A stretch of 64,000 bases of DNA, from assembly GCF_028330985.1 (NCBI RefSeq), contig NZ_JAQMUE010000070.1:1-64000 (forward strand). The letters run 5' to 3'. Each line of letters starts with the position of its first letter. Position 1 is the stretch's first letter. Positions 31,437 through 42,466 of this stretch are shown piece by piece. The position numbers and the translations under genes are program-made. The notes under the pieces are model-generated. The model saw only the letters and a program-made list of their open reading frames with translations, ran no database searches and was not told the origin of the DNA. The stretch comes from Roseofilum reptotaenium CS-1145. Lineage in GTDB: Bacteria > Cyanobacteriota > Cyanobacteriia > Cyanobacteriales > Desertifilaceae.

Positions 31437-33425
31437 ATGGACGGATTTGAGCTAGATGCACCTTTTGAGCCAACGGGAGATCAACCCCAGGCGATCGCCC
31501 AATTAACCCAAACCCTAAACGGCCGACATCGCTATCAAACCCTTTTGGGAGCTACGGGAACGGGAAAAACCTATACCATTGCTCAGGCGATCGCTAAAGT
31601 CGGCAAACCGACGTTGGTTTTAGCCCATAACAAAACCCTAGCGGCCCAACTTTGCCATGAATTGCGTCAGTTTTTTCCCCACAATCGTGTGGAATATTTT
31701 ATCAGTTATTACGATTATTATCAACCGGAAGCCTATCTTCCCTTAAGCGATACCTACATTGAAAAAAGCGCCGCCATCAATGAAGAAATTGACATGCTCC
31801 GCCATTCGGCAACCCGCTCTTTATTTGAGCATCGATATGTAATTGTTGTCGCTTCTATTAGCTGTATTTATGGTTTGGGAATGCCAACCGAATACCTCAA
31901 AGCAGCCATTCCCCTAGAAATTGGACAAGAAATCGATCAACGGCAACTGTTACGGGAACTCGCCACAATTCAATATACCCGCAATGATACCCAACTAAGT
32001 CGCGGAAATTTTCGGGTGAAAGGCGATATTTTAGAAATTGCCCCAGCCTATGAAGACCGAATAATTCGGGTTGAGTTTTTCGGCGATGAAATCGATCGCA
32101 TCTACTATATCGATCCGACTACCGGAAATGCCTTGGAATCGTGCAATAGTCTGAGTATTTATCCCGCTCGTCACTTTGTCACCCCCAAGGAGCAAGTTGA
32201 CATCGCTTGCGAACACATTAGGGTGGAATTAAAAGAGCGCGTTCAACACTTAGAAACCGCTGGGAAAGTAGTGGAAGCCCAACGCTTAGATCAGCGCACC
32301 CGTTATGATGTGGAGTTATTACAAGAAGTCGGCTATTGTAATGGAGTGGAAAACTATTCCCGCTATTTAGCCAATCGGCAACCAGGAGAACCCCCAGAGT
32401 GTTTAGTCGATTATTTCCCAGAAGATTGGCTCTTGGTGATTGACGAATCCCATGTCACCGTGCCCCAAATCAGAGCGATGTATAACGGCGATCGCGCGCG
32501 AAAAATGGTATTAATCGATCATGGTTTTCGTCTCCCTAGTGCCGCTGATAATCGCCCCCTGAAAGCGGAAGAGTTCTGGCAAAAAATCAATCAATGTGTC
32601 TTTGTTTCCGCCACTCCCGGAGATTGGGAATTAGACCTATCGGAAGACCGAATTATTGAGCAGATTATTCGCCCTACAGGAGTAATTGATCCAGAAGTTT
32701 TAGTTCGTCCCATAGAAGGACAAATTGATGATTTGCTTGGTGAAATTAAAGCACGAGTTAAGCGCAAAGAACGGGTGTTAGTGACTACGTTAACCAAACG
32801 GATGGCAGAGGATTTAACCACCTATTTACAAGAGCGCTCTATTGAGGTGCGCTATCTGCATTCCGAGATTCAAGCCATTGAGCGGATTGAAATTTTACAA
32901 GACTTACGGGAAGGGAAATTTGATGTTTTAATTGGGGTGAATTTATTGCGAGAAGGTTTGGATTTACCGGAAGTGTCCCTAGTCGCTATTTTGGATGCCG
33001 ATAAAGAAGGCTTTCTACGGGCCTATCGTTCCCTGATTCAAACCATCGGTCGGGCGGCGCGTCACGTAAATGGACAAGCAATTTTATACGCCGATCGCCT
33101 GACAGACAGTATGGAAAAGGCGATCGCCGAAACCGAACGTCGTCGCGGCATTCAAATGGCCCACAATCGACTCCATGGCATTACCCCCAAACCGATCAAA
33201 AAATCTGCCGACAACAGCATCCTGGCGTTTCTAGACATCTCTCGTCGCCTCAATGCCCAGGGGGTAGACCCCGGTCAAGTTGCTCAAGATGCAGTCCCGT
33301 TAGAAGAGATTCCAGAACTGATTGTGCAATTGGAAACCGAGATGAAACACGCTGCCCAGAACTTAGAGTTTGAAAAAGCAGCTCAATTGCGCGATCGGAT
33401 TAAATCCTTGCAAATTAACCATTAA
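31437..33425 (+). CDS. uvrB: UvrABC excinuclease subunit B
   Basis: A full-length protein of 662 residues. Walker [11 protein letters not shown] (about 39-48), the damage-verifying beta-hairpin [12 protein letters not shown] (about 91-102), helicase motifs including [17 protein letters not shown] and [23 protein letters not shown], and the C-terminal UVR domain ([15 protein letters not shown]) that binds UvrC. It loads onto damaged DNA with UvrA and recruits UvrC for nucleotide excision repair. It stands alone, divergent from the NRPV-repeat gene. Confidence 0.98.
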   Translation: MDGFELDAPFEPTGDQPQAIAQLTQTLNGRHRYQTLLGATGTGKTYTIAQAIAKVGKPTLVLAHNKTLAAQLCHELRQFFPHNRVEYFISYYDYYQPEAYLPLSDTYIEKSAAINEEIDMLRHSATRSLFEHRYVIVVASISCIYGLGMPTEYLKAAIPLEIGQEIDQRQLLRELATIQYTRNDTQLSRGNFRVKGDILEIAPAYEDRIIRVEFFGDEIDRIYYIDPTTGNALESCNSLSIYPARHFVTPKEQVDIACEHIRVELKERVQHLETAGKVVEAQRLDQRTRYDVELLQEVGYCNGVENYSRYLANRQPGEPPECLVDYFPEDWLLVIDESHVTVPQIRAMYNGDRARKMVLIDHGFRLPSAADNRPLKAEEFWQKINQCVFVSATPGDWELDLSEDRIIEQIIRPTGVIDPEVLVRPIEGQIDDLLGEIKARVKRKERVLVTTLTKRMAEDLTTYLQERSIEVRYLHSEIQAIERIEILQDLREGKFDVLIGVNLLREGLDLPEVSLVAILDADKEGFLRAYRSLIQTIGRAARHVNGQAILYADRLTDSMEKAIAETERRRGIQMAHNRLHGITPKPIKKSADNSILAFLDISRRLNAQGVDPGQVAQDAVPLEEIPELIVQLETEMKHAAQNLEFEKAAQLRDRIKSLQINH

Positions 33426-33453
33426 AAAGCCATATCAAGTTGCGATCATTAGA

Positions 33454-33559
33454 TAACGTCAGTTTTGGTTAAGGGCATTTTGCGGCTGATTTGATGAACG
33501 AATGGGAAGTACAGCCAAGAACAGAAATAAGGGTTTCAGCTTATCCAAAACTGACGATA
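33454..33559. mobile_element. MITE-like element between uvrB and katG
   Basis: Terminal inverted repeats CGTCAGTTTTGG (33457-33468) / CCAAAACTGACG (33545-33556), extended inward as TTAAG/CTTAT with one mismatch and bounded on both sides by TA. Total about 105 bases without coding capacity. This is the layout of a miniature inverted-repeat element with TA target duplication. It could also act as a bidirectional terminator between the convergent genes, although the loop is long and there is no T-run. Confidence 0.55.
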
Positions 33560-33593
33560 TTTACATAAACAGCGTGGGAAGGCATCCTGAGAG

Positions 33594-35789
<2,196 letters not shown>

Positions 35790-35816
35790 TTACCATATGC
35801 ATATTATCTTCAATTG

Positions 35817-35831
35817 GGTATTCATAATACC
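35817..35831. promoter_or_regulatory. Candidate operator in the katG/PIN divergent region
   Basis: Palindrome GGTATT-CAT-AATACC between the two start codons. The position suits either autoregulation of the toxin-antitoxin pair or a peroxide regulator of katG. It does not clearly fit the PerR box consensus. Confidence 0.35.
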
Positions 35832-35860
35832 TCTGTTGTATAAGGCCCTATAATAACCTT

Positions 35861-36295
35861 ATGTTGACTGTACCTCTATTTCGTGTTGTCGTTGATACGA
35901 ATGTTGTGTTTGAGGGCTTAACCAAACAGGGTAGTGCTGCTGGCTTTGTCATTGATGCATGGTTAGCTGGCTTAATCCAGGTTCATGTCTCTAATGCACT
36001 TGCTTATGAGTATGAAGATGTTTTATCGCGTAAACTTTCAGCCGCGCGTTGGCAGGAATTACAACCTGTTTTAGGTACTCTGTTGAATTATTCTCAATTC
36101 ACGAAAATTTATTATTCGTGGCGACCCACTTCACCAGACGCAGGAGATGATCTTGTAATTGATTGTGCAATGAATGCAAATGCAATGATTGCAACCTCCA
36201 ATCTCCGTGACTTTAGGAATGCAAGAGAGTCTTTAGGTTTACAAGTTATAACGCCTGCACAATTAGTTGCCCAATTAGCACTTGAAGGAAGTTAA
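35861..36295 (+). CDS. PIN-domain toxin of a type II toxin-antitoxin system
   Basis: A protein of 144 residues of the 'putative toxin-antitoxin toxin, PIN family' type. Acidic metal-binding residues: DTNVVFEGL near residue 13, Glu in AYEYEDVLSR, and DAGDDLVIDCA with TSNLRDF. PIN toxins are Mg-dependent ribonucleases cutting tRNA or mRNA. It lies two bases before its antitoxin gene, in toxin-first order. Confidence 0.82.
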   Translation: MLTVPLFRVVVDTNVVFEGLTKQGSAAGFVIDAWLAGLIQVHVSNALAYEYEDVLSRKLSAARWQELQPVLGTLLNYSQFTKIYYSWRPTSPDAGDDLVIDCAMNANAMIATSNLRDFRNARESLGLQVITPAQLVAQLALEGS

Positions 36296-36297
36296 TA

Positions 36298-36636
36298 ATG
36301 AGCCAATTAACACTACAATTACCAGAAACACTCCACCAACAGTTAACTCACTTGGCGGAGAATGAAGGTGTTTCTTTAAATCAATATATAGTTTATGCAC
36401 TAACGCGCCAAGTGACTATGGCGTACACAGTTCAAGCGCTACCTATTGAGGAAGTTGACCAACAACAGGAAGATTTTCATGCTTTACTCAAAAACTTAGG
36501 GCAAGCATCCTTAACCGAGGCTAAATCCATTTTGGATCGGCGAGAAGTGGTGGAGCCAGAAGCAGAATTAACTTCTGACATTATTGCTCATTTTCAGCAG
36601 CGTATTCGTGAGACTTCCAATGACACAACGGACTAA
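36298..36636 (+). CDS. Ribbon-helix-helix (HicB-type) antitoxin
   Basis: A protein of 112 residues. The N-terminal RHH DNA-binding region MSQLTLQLPETLHQQLTHLAENEGVSLNQYIVYAL (residues 3-37) is typical of HicB/CopG-type antitoxins. The polar C-terminal half probably wraps the PIN toxin. It likely represses the operon, possibly at the inverted repeat at 35817-35831. Confidence 0.78.
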   Translation: MSQLTLQLPETLHQQLTHLAENEGVSLNQYIVYALTRQVTMAYTVQALPIEEVDQQQEDFHALLKNLGQASLTEAKSILDRREVVEPEAELTSDIIAHFQQRIRETSNDTTD

Positions 36637-36649
36637 ATATTACAGTGAA

Positions 36650-37042
36650 TTAGTAGTTAATAATGTCCCCGCCTTGAAATTCGCGCAATTCTGTTTCTTG
36701 TTCGTAATGTTCCACCATTGCCTCAGCTTGTTTTGCTACAATCCGGCGGCGTTCTGCTAAGGGTAATTGCATAAAAACACGGCGATCGCTTAACGAGAGA
36801 GGTTCTGCTTCTTCTCTAACTGGGCTTTTTCTCGCTTCACTCTGGGGTGAAATTACAGAATATTCAACGATTTGAGGATTCTCCACTTGCTCTCGAGCAT
36901 TCAAAATTTCTATCGTTACCAGATTGCCATGCTTATCATAATTGAGAATTGTATCGGGTTGTTCTCGATCACTTTTTTCTACGGCACTGTCTTGGAAAAA
37001 TACTTTTAAAACATCTGCTTCTGGGTTATAGCTTATTTTCAT
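36650..37042 (-). CDS. DUF2283 protein with antitoxin-like tail
   Basis: A protein of 130 residues. N-terminal DUF2283 (MKISYNPEADVLKVFFQDSAV...ILNYDKHGNLVTIEILNARE), followed by ~40 residues of linker and a C-terminal segment LPLAERRRIVAKQAEAMVEHYEQETELREFQGGDIINY. I know this segment as the antitoxin part preceding MazF- or PIN-type toxin genes in cyanobacteria. No toxin gene follows on this strand; the next gene is the 3' end of the convergent RHH antitoxin. It may therefore be an orphan antitoxin. A 229-bp segment of it is duplicated at 37585-37813. Confidence 0.6.
   Translation of the reverse strand: MKISYNPEADVLKVFFQDSAVEKSDREQPDTILNYDKHGNLVTIEILNAREQVENPQIVEYSVISPQSEARKSPVREEAEPLSLSDRRVFMQLPLAERRRIVAKQAEAMVEHYEQETELREFQGGDIINY
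36785..37013 (-). repeat. 229-bp direct repeat, copy A (within the DUF2283 gene)
   Basis: Matches 37585-37813 with about nine mismatches by eye, offset exactly 800 bases. The repeats flank the low-molecular-weight phosphatase-like gene. Confidence 0.85.
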
Positions 37043-37136
37043 AATTAAAAGTCTTATACTACGGACTAACTAAACATTTATACTTATTATAAATTCTATT
37101 GCCCTACTTTAGCTGTGTCACGGCACTACTGCCTGA

Positions 37137-37472
37137 TCAAAAGGTTCCCAGCAGAGGTAGAACTTTCCTCTTCAATAATTCTATTAAAGCAGGTTCCATA
37201 TATTCGTAGTCATCAGCAATATCCAAGCAGACTACTCGTTTATTCTTGAGCCATGGCTGAAATTTTTTTGAGAGTTTTTTGCGATGAGACTGCTCCATAA
37301 CAAAAATCATATCGGCCCACTCGATCTCTTCAGTACCGAGAGAAATTTCAGCTCCTCGATCTATTCCGGCTGAATCGACCTCTAATCCTTCGTACTCGGC
37401 GAATATTGCTTCGGCTGTAGGGCTGCGTAGCTGATTTTTACTGCAAACAAAAAGTAATTTCACGATCGACAC
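37137..37472 (-). CDS. Low-molecular-weight protein tyrosine phosphatase-like protein
   Basis: A protein of 111 residues, short for the family (usually ~150). It has the LMW-PTP/ArsC-like fold: LLFVCSKNQLRSPTAEAIF at the N-terminus carries the phosphate-loop cysteine and arginine (variant CSKNQLRS instead of CxxNxCRS), and a later acidic region DMIFVMEQSHRKKL. Short versions of this type are common next to mobile regions. It sits between two copies of the DUF2283 segment. Activity is uncertain because the loop lacks the second cysteine. Confidence 0.7.
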   Translation of the reverse strand: MSIVKLLFVCSKNQLRSPTAEAIFAEYEGLEVDSAGIDRGAEISLGTEEIEWADMIFVMEQSHRKKLSKKFQPWLKNKRVVCLDIADDYEYMEPALIELLKRKVLPLLGTF

Positions 37473-37551
37473 CGAGCAAGCTTATCTCGGTTGGATTAAA
37501 CGATGTCTACTTTACCACAATAAAAAGCACAATCTGCGTTCTGGAGTGATA

Positions 37552-37809
37552 TCAAGAGAGAAACATTTTTTCGCGATCTACAGTATCGCTTAACGAGAGA
37601 GGTTCTGCCTCTTCTCTAACTGGACTTTTTCTCGCTTCACTCTGGGGTGAAATTACAGAATATTCAACGATTTCAGGATTCGCTACTTGCTCTCGAGCAT
37701 TCAAAATTTCTATCGTTACCAGATTGCCATGCTTATCATAATTTAGAATTCTATCGGGTTGTTCTCGATCGCTTTTTTCTACGGCACTGTCTTGGAAAAA
37801 TACTTTCAA
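37552..37809 (-). pseudogene. Truncated duplicate of the DUF2283 gene
   Basis: 85 codons nearly identical to the middle of the 36650-37042 protein. It lacks the first nine residues (MKISYNPEA) and ends after PLSLSD in unrelated residues, so the antitoxin-like tail is missing. Both ends coincide with the ends of the 229-bp repeat. Confidence 0.75.
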
Positions 37810-37813
37810 AACA
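37585..37813 (-). repeat. 229-bp direct repeat, copy B (DUF2283 fragment)
   Basis: Second copy of 36785-37013, ~96% identical, located between the phosphatase-like gene and pyrC. Confidence 0.85.
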
Positions 37814-37866
37814 GTTGAAAATGGCTGAAACGGGGAGGATAGGTTCTGGGGGGAAAATATACACCA

Positions 37867-38895
37867 TCAAACCATTTGCCAGGTCATCTCCTGTCCTGCA
37901 CGTAAAGGTACTAGCCCAGATTCGGTAAAGGGGACTTCATCGGGGATGCACCAGGTGGTCTTGGTTAAGGTAATCTGTTCGGTATTGCGCGGAAGTTGAT
38001 AAAAATCTGGCCCGTAGAAACTGGCAAATGCTTCCAATTTATCGAGGGCATTAACACTCTCAAACGCTTCCGCGTACAATTCGAGGGCGTGGAGGGCGGA
38101 AAAACAACCAGCGCAGCCACAGGCGCTTTCTTTACTGGTGCGGGTATGGGGGGCGCTATCTGTACCGAGAAAAAACTTGGGATTGCCCGATATAGCGGCT
38201 TTTAGAAGAGCTTGGCGATGGATTTCTCGTTTCAAGATGGGTAGGCAATAAAAGTGGGGATTAATACCACCTTTGAAGATGCGATTGCGGTTAAATAAGA
38301 GATGTTGGGGAGTCAGGGTTGCGCCGATATTGTCCGCTTCTAGGACATATTCGACGGCATCTGAGGTGGTGATGTGTTCTAGGACGACGCGAAGTTGGGG
38401 AAATCGCTGTTTGAGGGGAATTAAATGTCGCTCGATAAAGACTTTTTCGCGATCGAATACATCCACGTCTGGATCGGTGACTTCTCCATGGAGCAAGAGG
38501 GGCAAGTCTACTTGTTGCATGGTCTCAAAGAGGCGATCGCACTTGCGAATATCTGTAACCCCGAATTCTGAATTAGTTGTTGCCCCAGAGGGGTAGTATT
38601 TCACCGCTTTCACAAACCCGGAGTCCTTCGCTTTAACGATCTCTTCCGGGCTGTTATTGTCCGTGAGATAGAGCGTCATCAATGGCTCAAACTGTTTGCC
38701 TGGGGGAATTGCCGCAAGGATGCGATCTCGATAGGCAGCAGCATCAGCGAGCGATCGCACGGGGGGCTTCAAATTAGGCATAATAATCGCGCGGGCAAAC
38801 TGTCGCACGGTATGGGGCAAAACGGCTTTTAGCGCCTCACCATCCCGCAGATGGAGATGCCAATCATCAGGTCGAGTCAAGGTAAGCTGTTGCAT
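37867..38895 (-). CDS. pyrC: Dihydroorotase (PyrC, class II)
   Basis: A protein of 342 residues from the ATG at 38895 ([19 protein letters not shown]), the usual PyrC start. An in-frame ATG at 38949 would add 18 residues not found in the family. Metal ligands: HLHLRDG; the carboxylated lysine in [31 protein letters not shown]; and LGTDSAPH. Catalyses carbamoyl-aspartate to dihydroorotate in pyrimidine synthesis. Downstream of the DUF2283 remnant, upstream BCCT gene on the same strand. Confidence 0.96.
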   Translation of the reverse strand: MQQLTLTRPDDWHLHLRDGEALKAVLPHTVRQFARAIIMPNLKPPVRSLADAAAYRDRILAAIPPGKQFEPLMTLYLTDNNSPEEIVKAKDSGFVKAVKYYPSGATTNSEFGVTDIRKCDRLFETMQQVDLPLLLHGEVTDPDVDVFDREKVFIERHLIPLKQRFPQLRVVLEHITTSDAVEYVLEADNIGATLTPQHLLFNRNRIFKGGINPHFYCLPILKREIHRQALLKAAISGNPKFFLGTDSAPHTRTSKESACGCAGCFSALHALELYAEAFESVNALDKLEAFASFYGPDFYQLPRNTEQITLTKTTWCIPDEVPFTESGLVPLRAGQEMTWQMV

Positions 38896-38973
38896 CTTCC
38901 CATCATAAACTGGATTGGATCTCCATGGATTAGAGATCCCTAGTTCCAAAGTCGAAACTAGGAATCGAACTGG

Positions 38974-40641
38974 CTAGTAAATGGGGCCCTTTTCAATCGG
39001 TTTCTGTACGGTTTCAATCTGAGTCTCCCCTTTCGGGGCTGCTGCTGAACTTGATTTCAACTTAATCACAGCGTATTCTTCCCCAAGTCCTCGATACAGG
39101 CTGTAGCACATCACCAGCAGGACAATCGCAAAGGGCAACCCAGTAGTAATTGCAGCCGTCTGTAGGGCAGTCAAACCTCCTCCTAAAAGCAACACGGCTG
39201 CCACCACACCCTCCATTGCCGCCCAGAACACTCGCTGAGGCACAGGAGAATCTAATTTTCCACCCGATGTTAAGTTATCAACGACCAGGGAACCGGAATC
39301 AGAGGAAGTTACGAAAAACACAACCACCAAAATAATGCCGACAAAAGAGGTAATACCGGTTAAGGGCAGTTGCTGTAGCATCACAAATAGGGCTGTGGCG
39401 ACTTCAGCATTCACAGCATCTGCAATAATGCCAGAACTATCCCCCAATTCCAGGTTTAGTGCAGTTCCCCCAAAAACTGACATCCAGAGGAAGGTGAGCA
39501 GCGATGGCAAAAGCAACACACCTAAGATAAATTCCCGGACTGTACGCCCTTTGGAAATACGGGCAATAAAAATCCCGACAAATGGAGACCAAGAAATCCA
39601 CCATCCCCAATAGAAAACAGTCCAGCTATTTTGCCAACTCGTAGATTGGAAGGTTTCAGTCCAAAAGCTCAAGGTGGGTAAGGATGCCAGATAAAATCCT
39701 GTGGTTTGCACAAATGTACCCAGTAGGAAGATGGTTGGCCCAGCTAAGAGCACAAAGACCATCAGGATGGCAGCCAAAACCATGTTTAATTCACTCAACC
39801 GACGGACTCCAGCGTCGAGACCTGACACGACTGATGCGGTAGCCAATCCAGTGATGATAGCAATCAGAACAACTTGAACTGGAGCGTTAATGGGAAGATC
39901 GAATAAGAAATTGAACCCAGCATTCACCTGTTGTACCCCAAACCCCAGGGAGGTGGCCAAGCCAAATAGGGTTGCCGTGACAGCCAAGACATCAACCACG
40001 TTGCCCATCCAACCATAAATGCGATCGCCTAGGAGAGGATAGAATACAGAGCGGATGGTCAGGGGTAATCCACGGTTATAGGCAAAAAAGGCCAGTGCTA
40101 GGCCGACCAGAGCATAGATACCCCAAGCATGAAATCCCCAATGGAAAAAGGTAATATTTAGGGCTTGTTGCGCTGCATCGTTGGTTCCTGGTTCAATCGT
40201 TCCTAAAATCGTTGGTGGCGATTGGAAGTGGTAAATCGGTTCAGCTACACTCCAAAACATCAGTCCAATTCCCATACCAGCCGAGAGCAGCATGGCAAGC
40301 CAGGCAAAGGTGGAAAACTCAGGGCGAGCATCCTGTCCGCCAATGCGGATTGAGCCAAAGCGACTCAGGGCCAGCAGTATAGCCACACTCAGATAAATAC
40401 TGACGGCTAAGATCAAAAACCAGCCCATTCCTTCAGCAATAAAGGTTTGAATTTGTCCAAATGCACTTTCAGCCGGTTCTCTGAACAGAACAGTTAACAG
40501 GACAAACAGTAGGATTAATATCCCGGAAGTTATAAAAACCTCTGGATGAAAGTCAAATCCTGGAAAGCGGGTAATGTTGGTATCTCCAGGTGTTCGGTGA
40601 GGGTTGGACGGATGAGATCGCCCGTTTGATGGATCATGCAT
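38974..40641 (-). CDS. BCCT-family betaine/carnitine/choline transporter
   Basis: A protein of about 555 residues with 12 predicted membrane helices. The aromatic substrate box and signature are visible: GIGLMFWSVAEPIYHF, FHWGFHAWGIYALVGLALAFFAYNRG, VFYWGWWISWSPFVGIFIARISKGRTVREFI, and FVTSSDSGSLVVDNL (sodium/substrate region). Takes up glycine betaine or related compatible solutes, usually with sodium. The start is uncertain: GGAGG lies one base before a TTG at 40656 and 16 before the ATG at 40641. Probably osmotic-stress related. Confidence 0.93.
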   Translation of the reverse strand: MHDPSNGRSHPSNPHRTPGDTNITRFPGFDFHPEVFITSGILILLFVLLTVLFREPAESAFGQIQTFIAEGMGWFLILAVSIYLSVAILLALSRFGSIRIGGQDARPEFSTFAWLAMLLSAGMGIGLMFWSVAEPIYHFQSPPTILGTIEPGTNDAAQQALNITFFHWGFHAWGIYALVGLALAFFAYNRGLPLTIRSVFYPLLGDRIYGWMGNVVDVLAVTATLFGLATSLGFGVQQVNAGFNFLFDLPINAPVQVVLIAIITGLATASVVSGLDAGVRRLSELNMVLAAILMVFVLLAGPTIFLLGTFVQTTGFYLASLPTLSFWTETFQSTSWQNSWTVFYWGWWISWSPFVGIFIARISKGRTVREFILGVLLLPSLLTFLWMSVFGGTALNLELGDSSGIIADAVNAEVATALFVMLQQLPLTGITSFVGIILVVVFFVTSSDSGSLVVDNLTSGGKLDSPVPQRVFWAAMEGVVAAVLLLGGGLTALQTAAITTGLPFAIVLLVMCYSLYRGLGEEYAVIKLKSSSAAAPKGETQIETVQKPIEKGPIY

Positions 40642-40734
40642 AGAAATTTCAGTCAATCCTCCTTAAAGTAGTTGCATGTTGGCTACAATGTATCATCTTT
40701 ACGGGATTTCTCTGAAATTAAACTCTGCTCACTC

Positions 40735-41358
40735 CTAATCTGGTTTTTTGCCGACCATGAAAATTGCTTTATTTTTGGCTGGTTGCCATTGGTAATCAAG
40801 GGTAAATCCGCTATCACTCAAGCTCTGGATTAAATTTTGAAATGTAAAAACTTTAACTAAAAGGAAAAAACCTGACCTTCTGCCAATGGGAGCAATTAAC
40901 TTAAACCAGGGTATCCCATCCCCTAAACAGGCTGTACTGGTAACAAACAGTCCTCCAGGTTTGAGGCTTTCGTACACCTGAGCAATGGTCGCTTCCTTGT
41001 CTTCGAGGAGGTGTAAAATACTTAAACCCAACACCATATCCAGGGTTTGTGGGGGAATCTTTAATTCATCAATACTCGATCGCTCAAACGTGACATTAGT
41101 AATATTTTGATTGGCAGCTTTTTCTTGGGCGATCGCAATCATCTGAGCTGAAAAGTCAATAGCACGAATATGTTTAACGTAGGGCGCATGCAGCAAAGCC
41201 GTTGAACCTGTACCACAGCCAATTTCCAGCACTTCCATATCGGGCCGAAAATAGTCGCGGGTGACTTGCAGTTTCTTCTGGTAGGATGCTTCATCGGCGA
41301 TCGGTTGTTGGGCATAACCCTGGGCGATTTTGTCCCAAAATTTGCTTGATTGTGCCAT
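40735..41358 (-). CDS. Class I SAM-dependent methyltransferase
   Basis: A protein of 207 residues. Motif I VLEIGCGTGSTALLHAP (about 44-60), motif II region IRAIDFSAQMIAIAQEKA, and LDMVLGLSILHLLEDKEATIAQVYESLKPGGLFV with TSTACLGDG. Generic UbiE/Menaquinone-type fold; the substrate is unknown. Not obviously linked to its neighbours. Confidence 0.82.
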   Translation of the reverse strand: MAQSSKFWDKIAQGYAQQPIADEASYQKKLQVTRDYFRPDMEVLEIGCGTGSTALLHAPYVKHIRAIDFSAQMIAIAQEKAANQNITNVTFERSSIDELKIPPQTLDMVLGLSILHLLEDKEATIAQVYESLKPGGLFVTSTACLGDGIPWFKLIAPIGRRSGFFLLVKVFTFQNLIQSLSDSGFTLDYQWQPAKNKAIFMVGKKPD

Positions 41359-41379
41359 GCTAAATCTCTTCTGTATGGG

Positions 41380-41645
41380 ATGATTTTACGCAACCGGAAC
41401 GCCCAAAAAACCTTAAGACATTATGAATTTTCACAGGCACAATCAGCGATCGCCCTCTGGCGAGGTTTAGGCTGGTCAGTGTGGCTGGTGTTTGCTGGGA
41501 TTATCGGACTACAATTTTTACCGTATACAGTGTGGCGATCGCAGTTTATCCTCCAGCCTGAAGATGCCCAAGCCTTGACGGACTGTTGGGAACAGAAGCC
41601 CTGCTCCTGGGGATTTTTGCAGTGTTGCTGTGGATTAAGAAATAG
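41380..41645 (+). pseudogene. Frameshifted two-helix membrane protein
   Basis: From ATG 41380 the first frame gives MILRNRNAQKTLRHYEF..., then a hydrophobic helix (GLGWSVWLVFAGIIGLQFLPYTVW), and continues to LQPEDAQAL. Beyond about 41575 that frame becomes Cys/Gln-rich and unlikely. Another frame instead reads DGLLGTEALLLGIFAVLLWIKK and stops at 41645, giving a convincing second helix. One indel near 41575 explains both. It may be a pseudogene, a programmed shift or a sequence error. Family unknown. Confidence 0.4.
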
Positions 41646-41678
41646 GGCGATCGCGCACCAGAACAGGAAAATCTAAAG

Positions 41679-42344
41679 TTATGCGCCTCGATGATAATTC
41701 AACAGGTTCTCAGGGACGACAATATCCGATTGCAGTTGAGAATCGGGGATGGGAACACCGGGCGTAAGTTTCAGGGGTAATTGTCCGGCCCAGATCGGTA
41801 GCTTATAGTCGGCAGCATCATCCTTTGGATCGCCACTGCGGACTTTGGCAGAGCCTTCTTCAATGGGGAAAGCCAATACGGTTGTTGCTTTCATTTCAGC
41901 CGGTGTCGGTTGGCGGGCTTGCTCCCATTGTCCGGGGACAATGTGTTCGGATAACACTTTGAGAGCGTGTAGCTTTTCCTGCTCATCGTCAACCAATGTG
42001 GCACGACCAAACAACACCACCGAGCGATAATTCATGGAATGGTGAAAGAGCGATCGCGCAATCACAATGCCGTCCAATATCGTCGCACTGACGCAAATCT
42101 CAATGCCCTGCTCTAAATTCTTGAGCATTCGACTGGCTACAGCTCCATGGATATAGAGGCGATCGCCATCTCGTCCATAGCTCATCGGAATGACAAAGGG
42201 TTGATCCTGGGCAATAAAACCAACGTGAATCACCAGTGCTTCATCCAAAATTTGCTCGATTGTGGCGCGATCGTAGCATCCCCGTTTGGGATTACGTTTC
42301 ACGGCAGAGCGATCGGTCACTTGCAGCGGTTTTGTAGTGGACAT
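41679..42344 (-). CDS. Pyridoxamine-5'-phosphate-oxidase-family FMN-binding protein
   Basis: A protein of 221 residues with the split-barrel FMN-binding fold: GCYDRATIEQILDEALVIHVGFIAQDQPFVIPMSYGRDGDRLYIHGA (about 22-68), ICVSATILDGIVIARSLFHHSMNYRSVVLFG and a WEQARQPTPAEMKAT tail. Members detoxify or reduce small molecules with F420/FMN, or bind heme. It is divergent from a MocR/PdxR regulator with an inverted repeat between them, so this gene is probably the regulator's target. Confidence 0.85.
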   Translation of the reverse strand: MSTTKPLQVTDRSAVKRNPKRGCYDRATIEQILDEALVIHVGFIAQDQPFVIPMSYGRDGDRLYIHGAVASRMLKNLEQGIEICVSATILDGIVIARSLFHHSMNYRSVVLFGRATLVDDEQEKLHALKVLSEHIVPGQWEQARQPTPAEMKATTVLAFPIEEGSAKVRSGDPKDDAADYKLPIWAGQLPLKLTPGVPIPDSQLQSDIVVPENLLNYHRGA

Positions 42345-42393
42345 AGGTAGATCTCCAGATTGATTGGATGCTGATGAGGATTAAGATAGAGCC

Positions 42394-42422
42394 TAAATTG
42401 GTCTCGAACAATAGCCAATTTA
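42394..42422. promoter_or_regulatory. Candidate MocR/PdxR operator
   Basis: Inverted repeat TAAATTGG (42394-42401) / CCAATTTA (42415-42422), spacer 13 bases, in the divergent region. A third half-site CCAATT lies at about 42439. MocR-type regulators bind repeated half-sites in such divergent regions. Confidence 0.45.
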
Positions 42423-42466
42423 TGGCTTTTAGATCAGTCCAATTTTTTGAGTTCAATCGATCTACT

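Noticed and set aside
37137-37472. Arsenate reductase (ArsC) reading of the short phosphatase-like protein
   Set aside because: Lacks the further conserved cysteines of ArsC; called LMW-PTP-like only.
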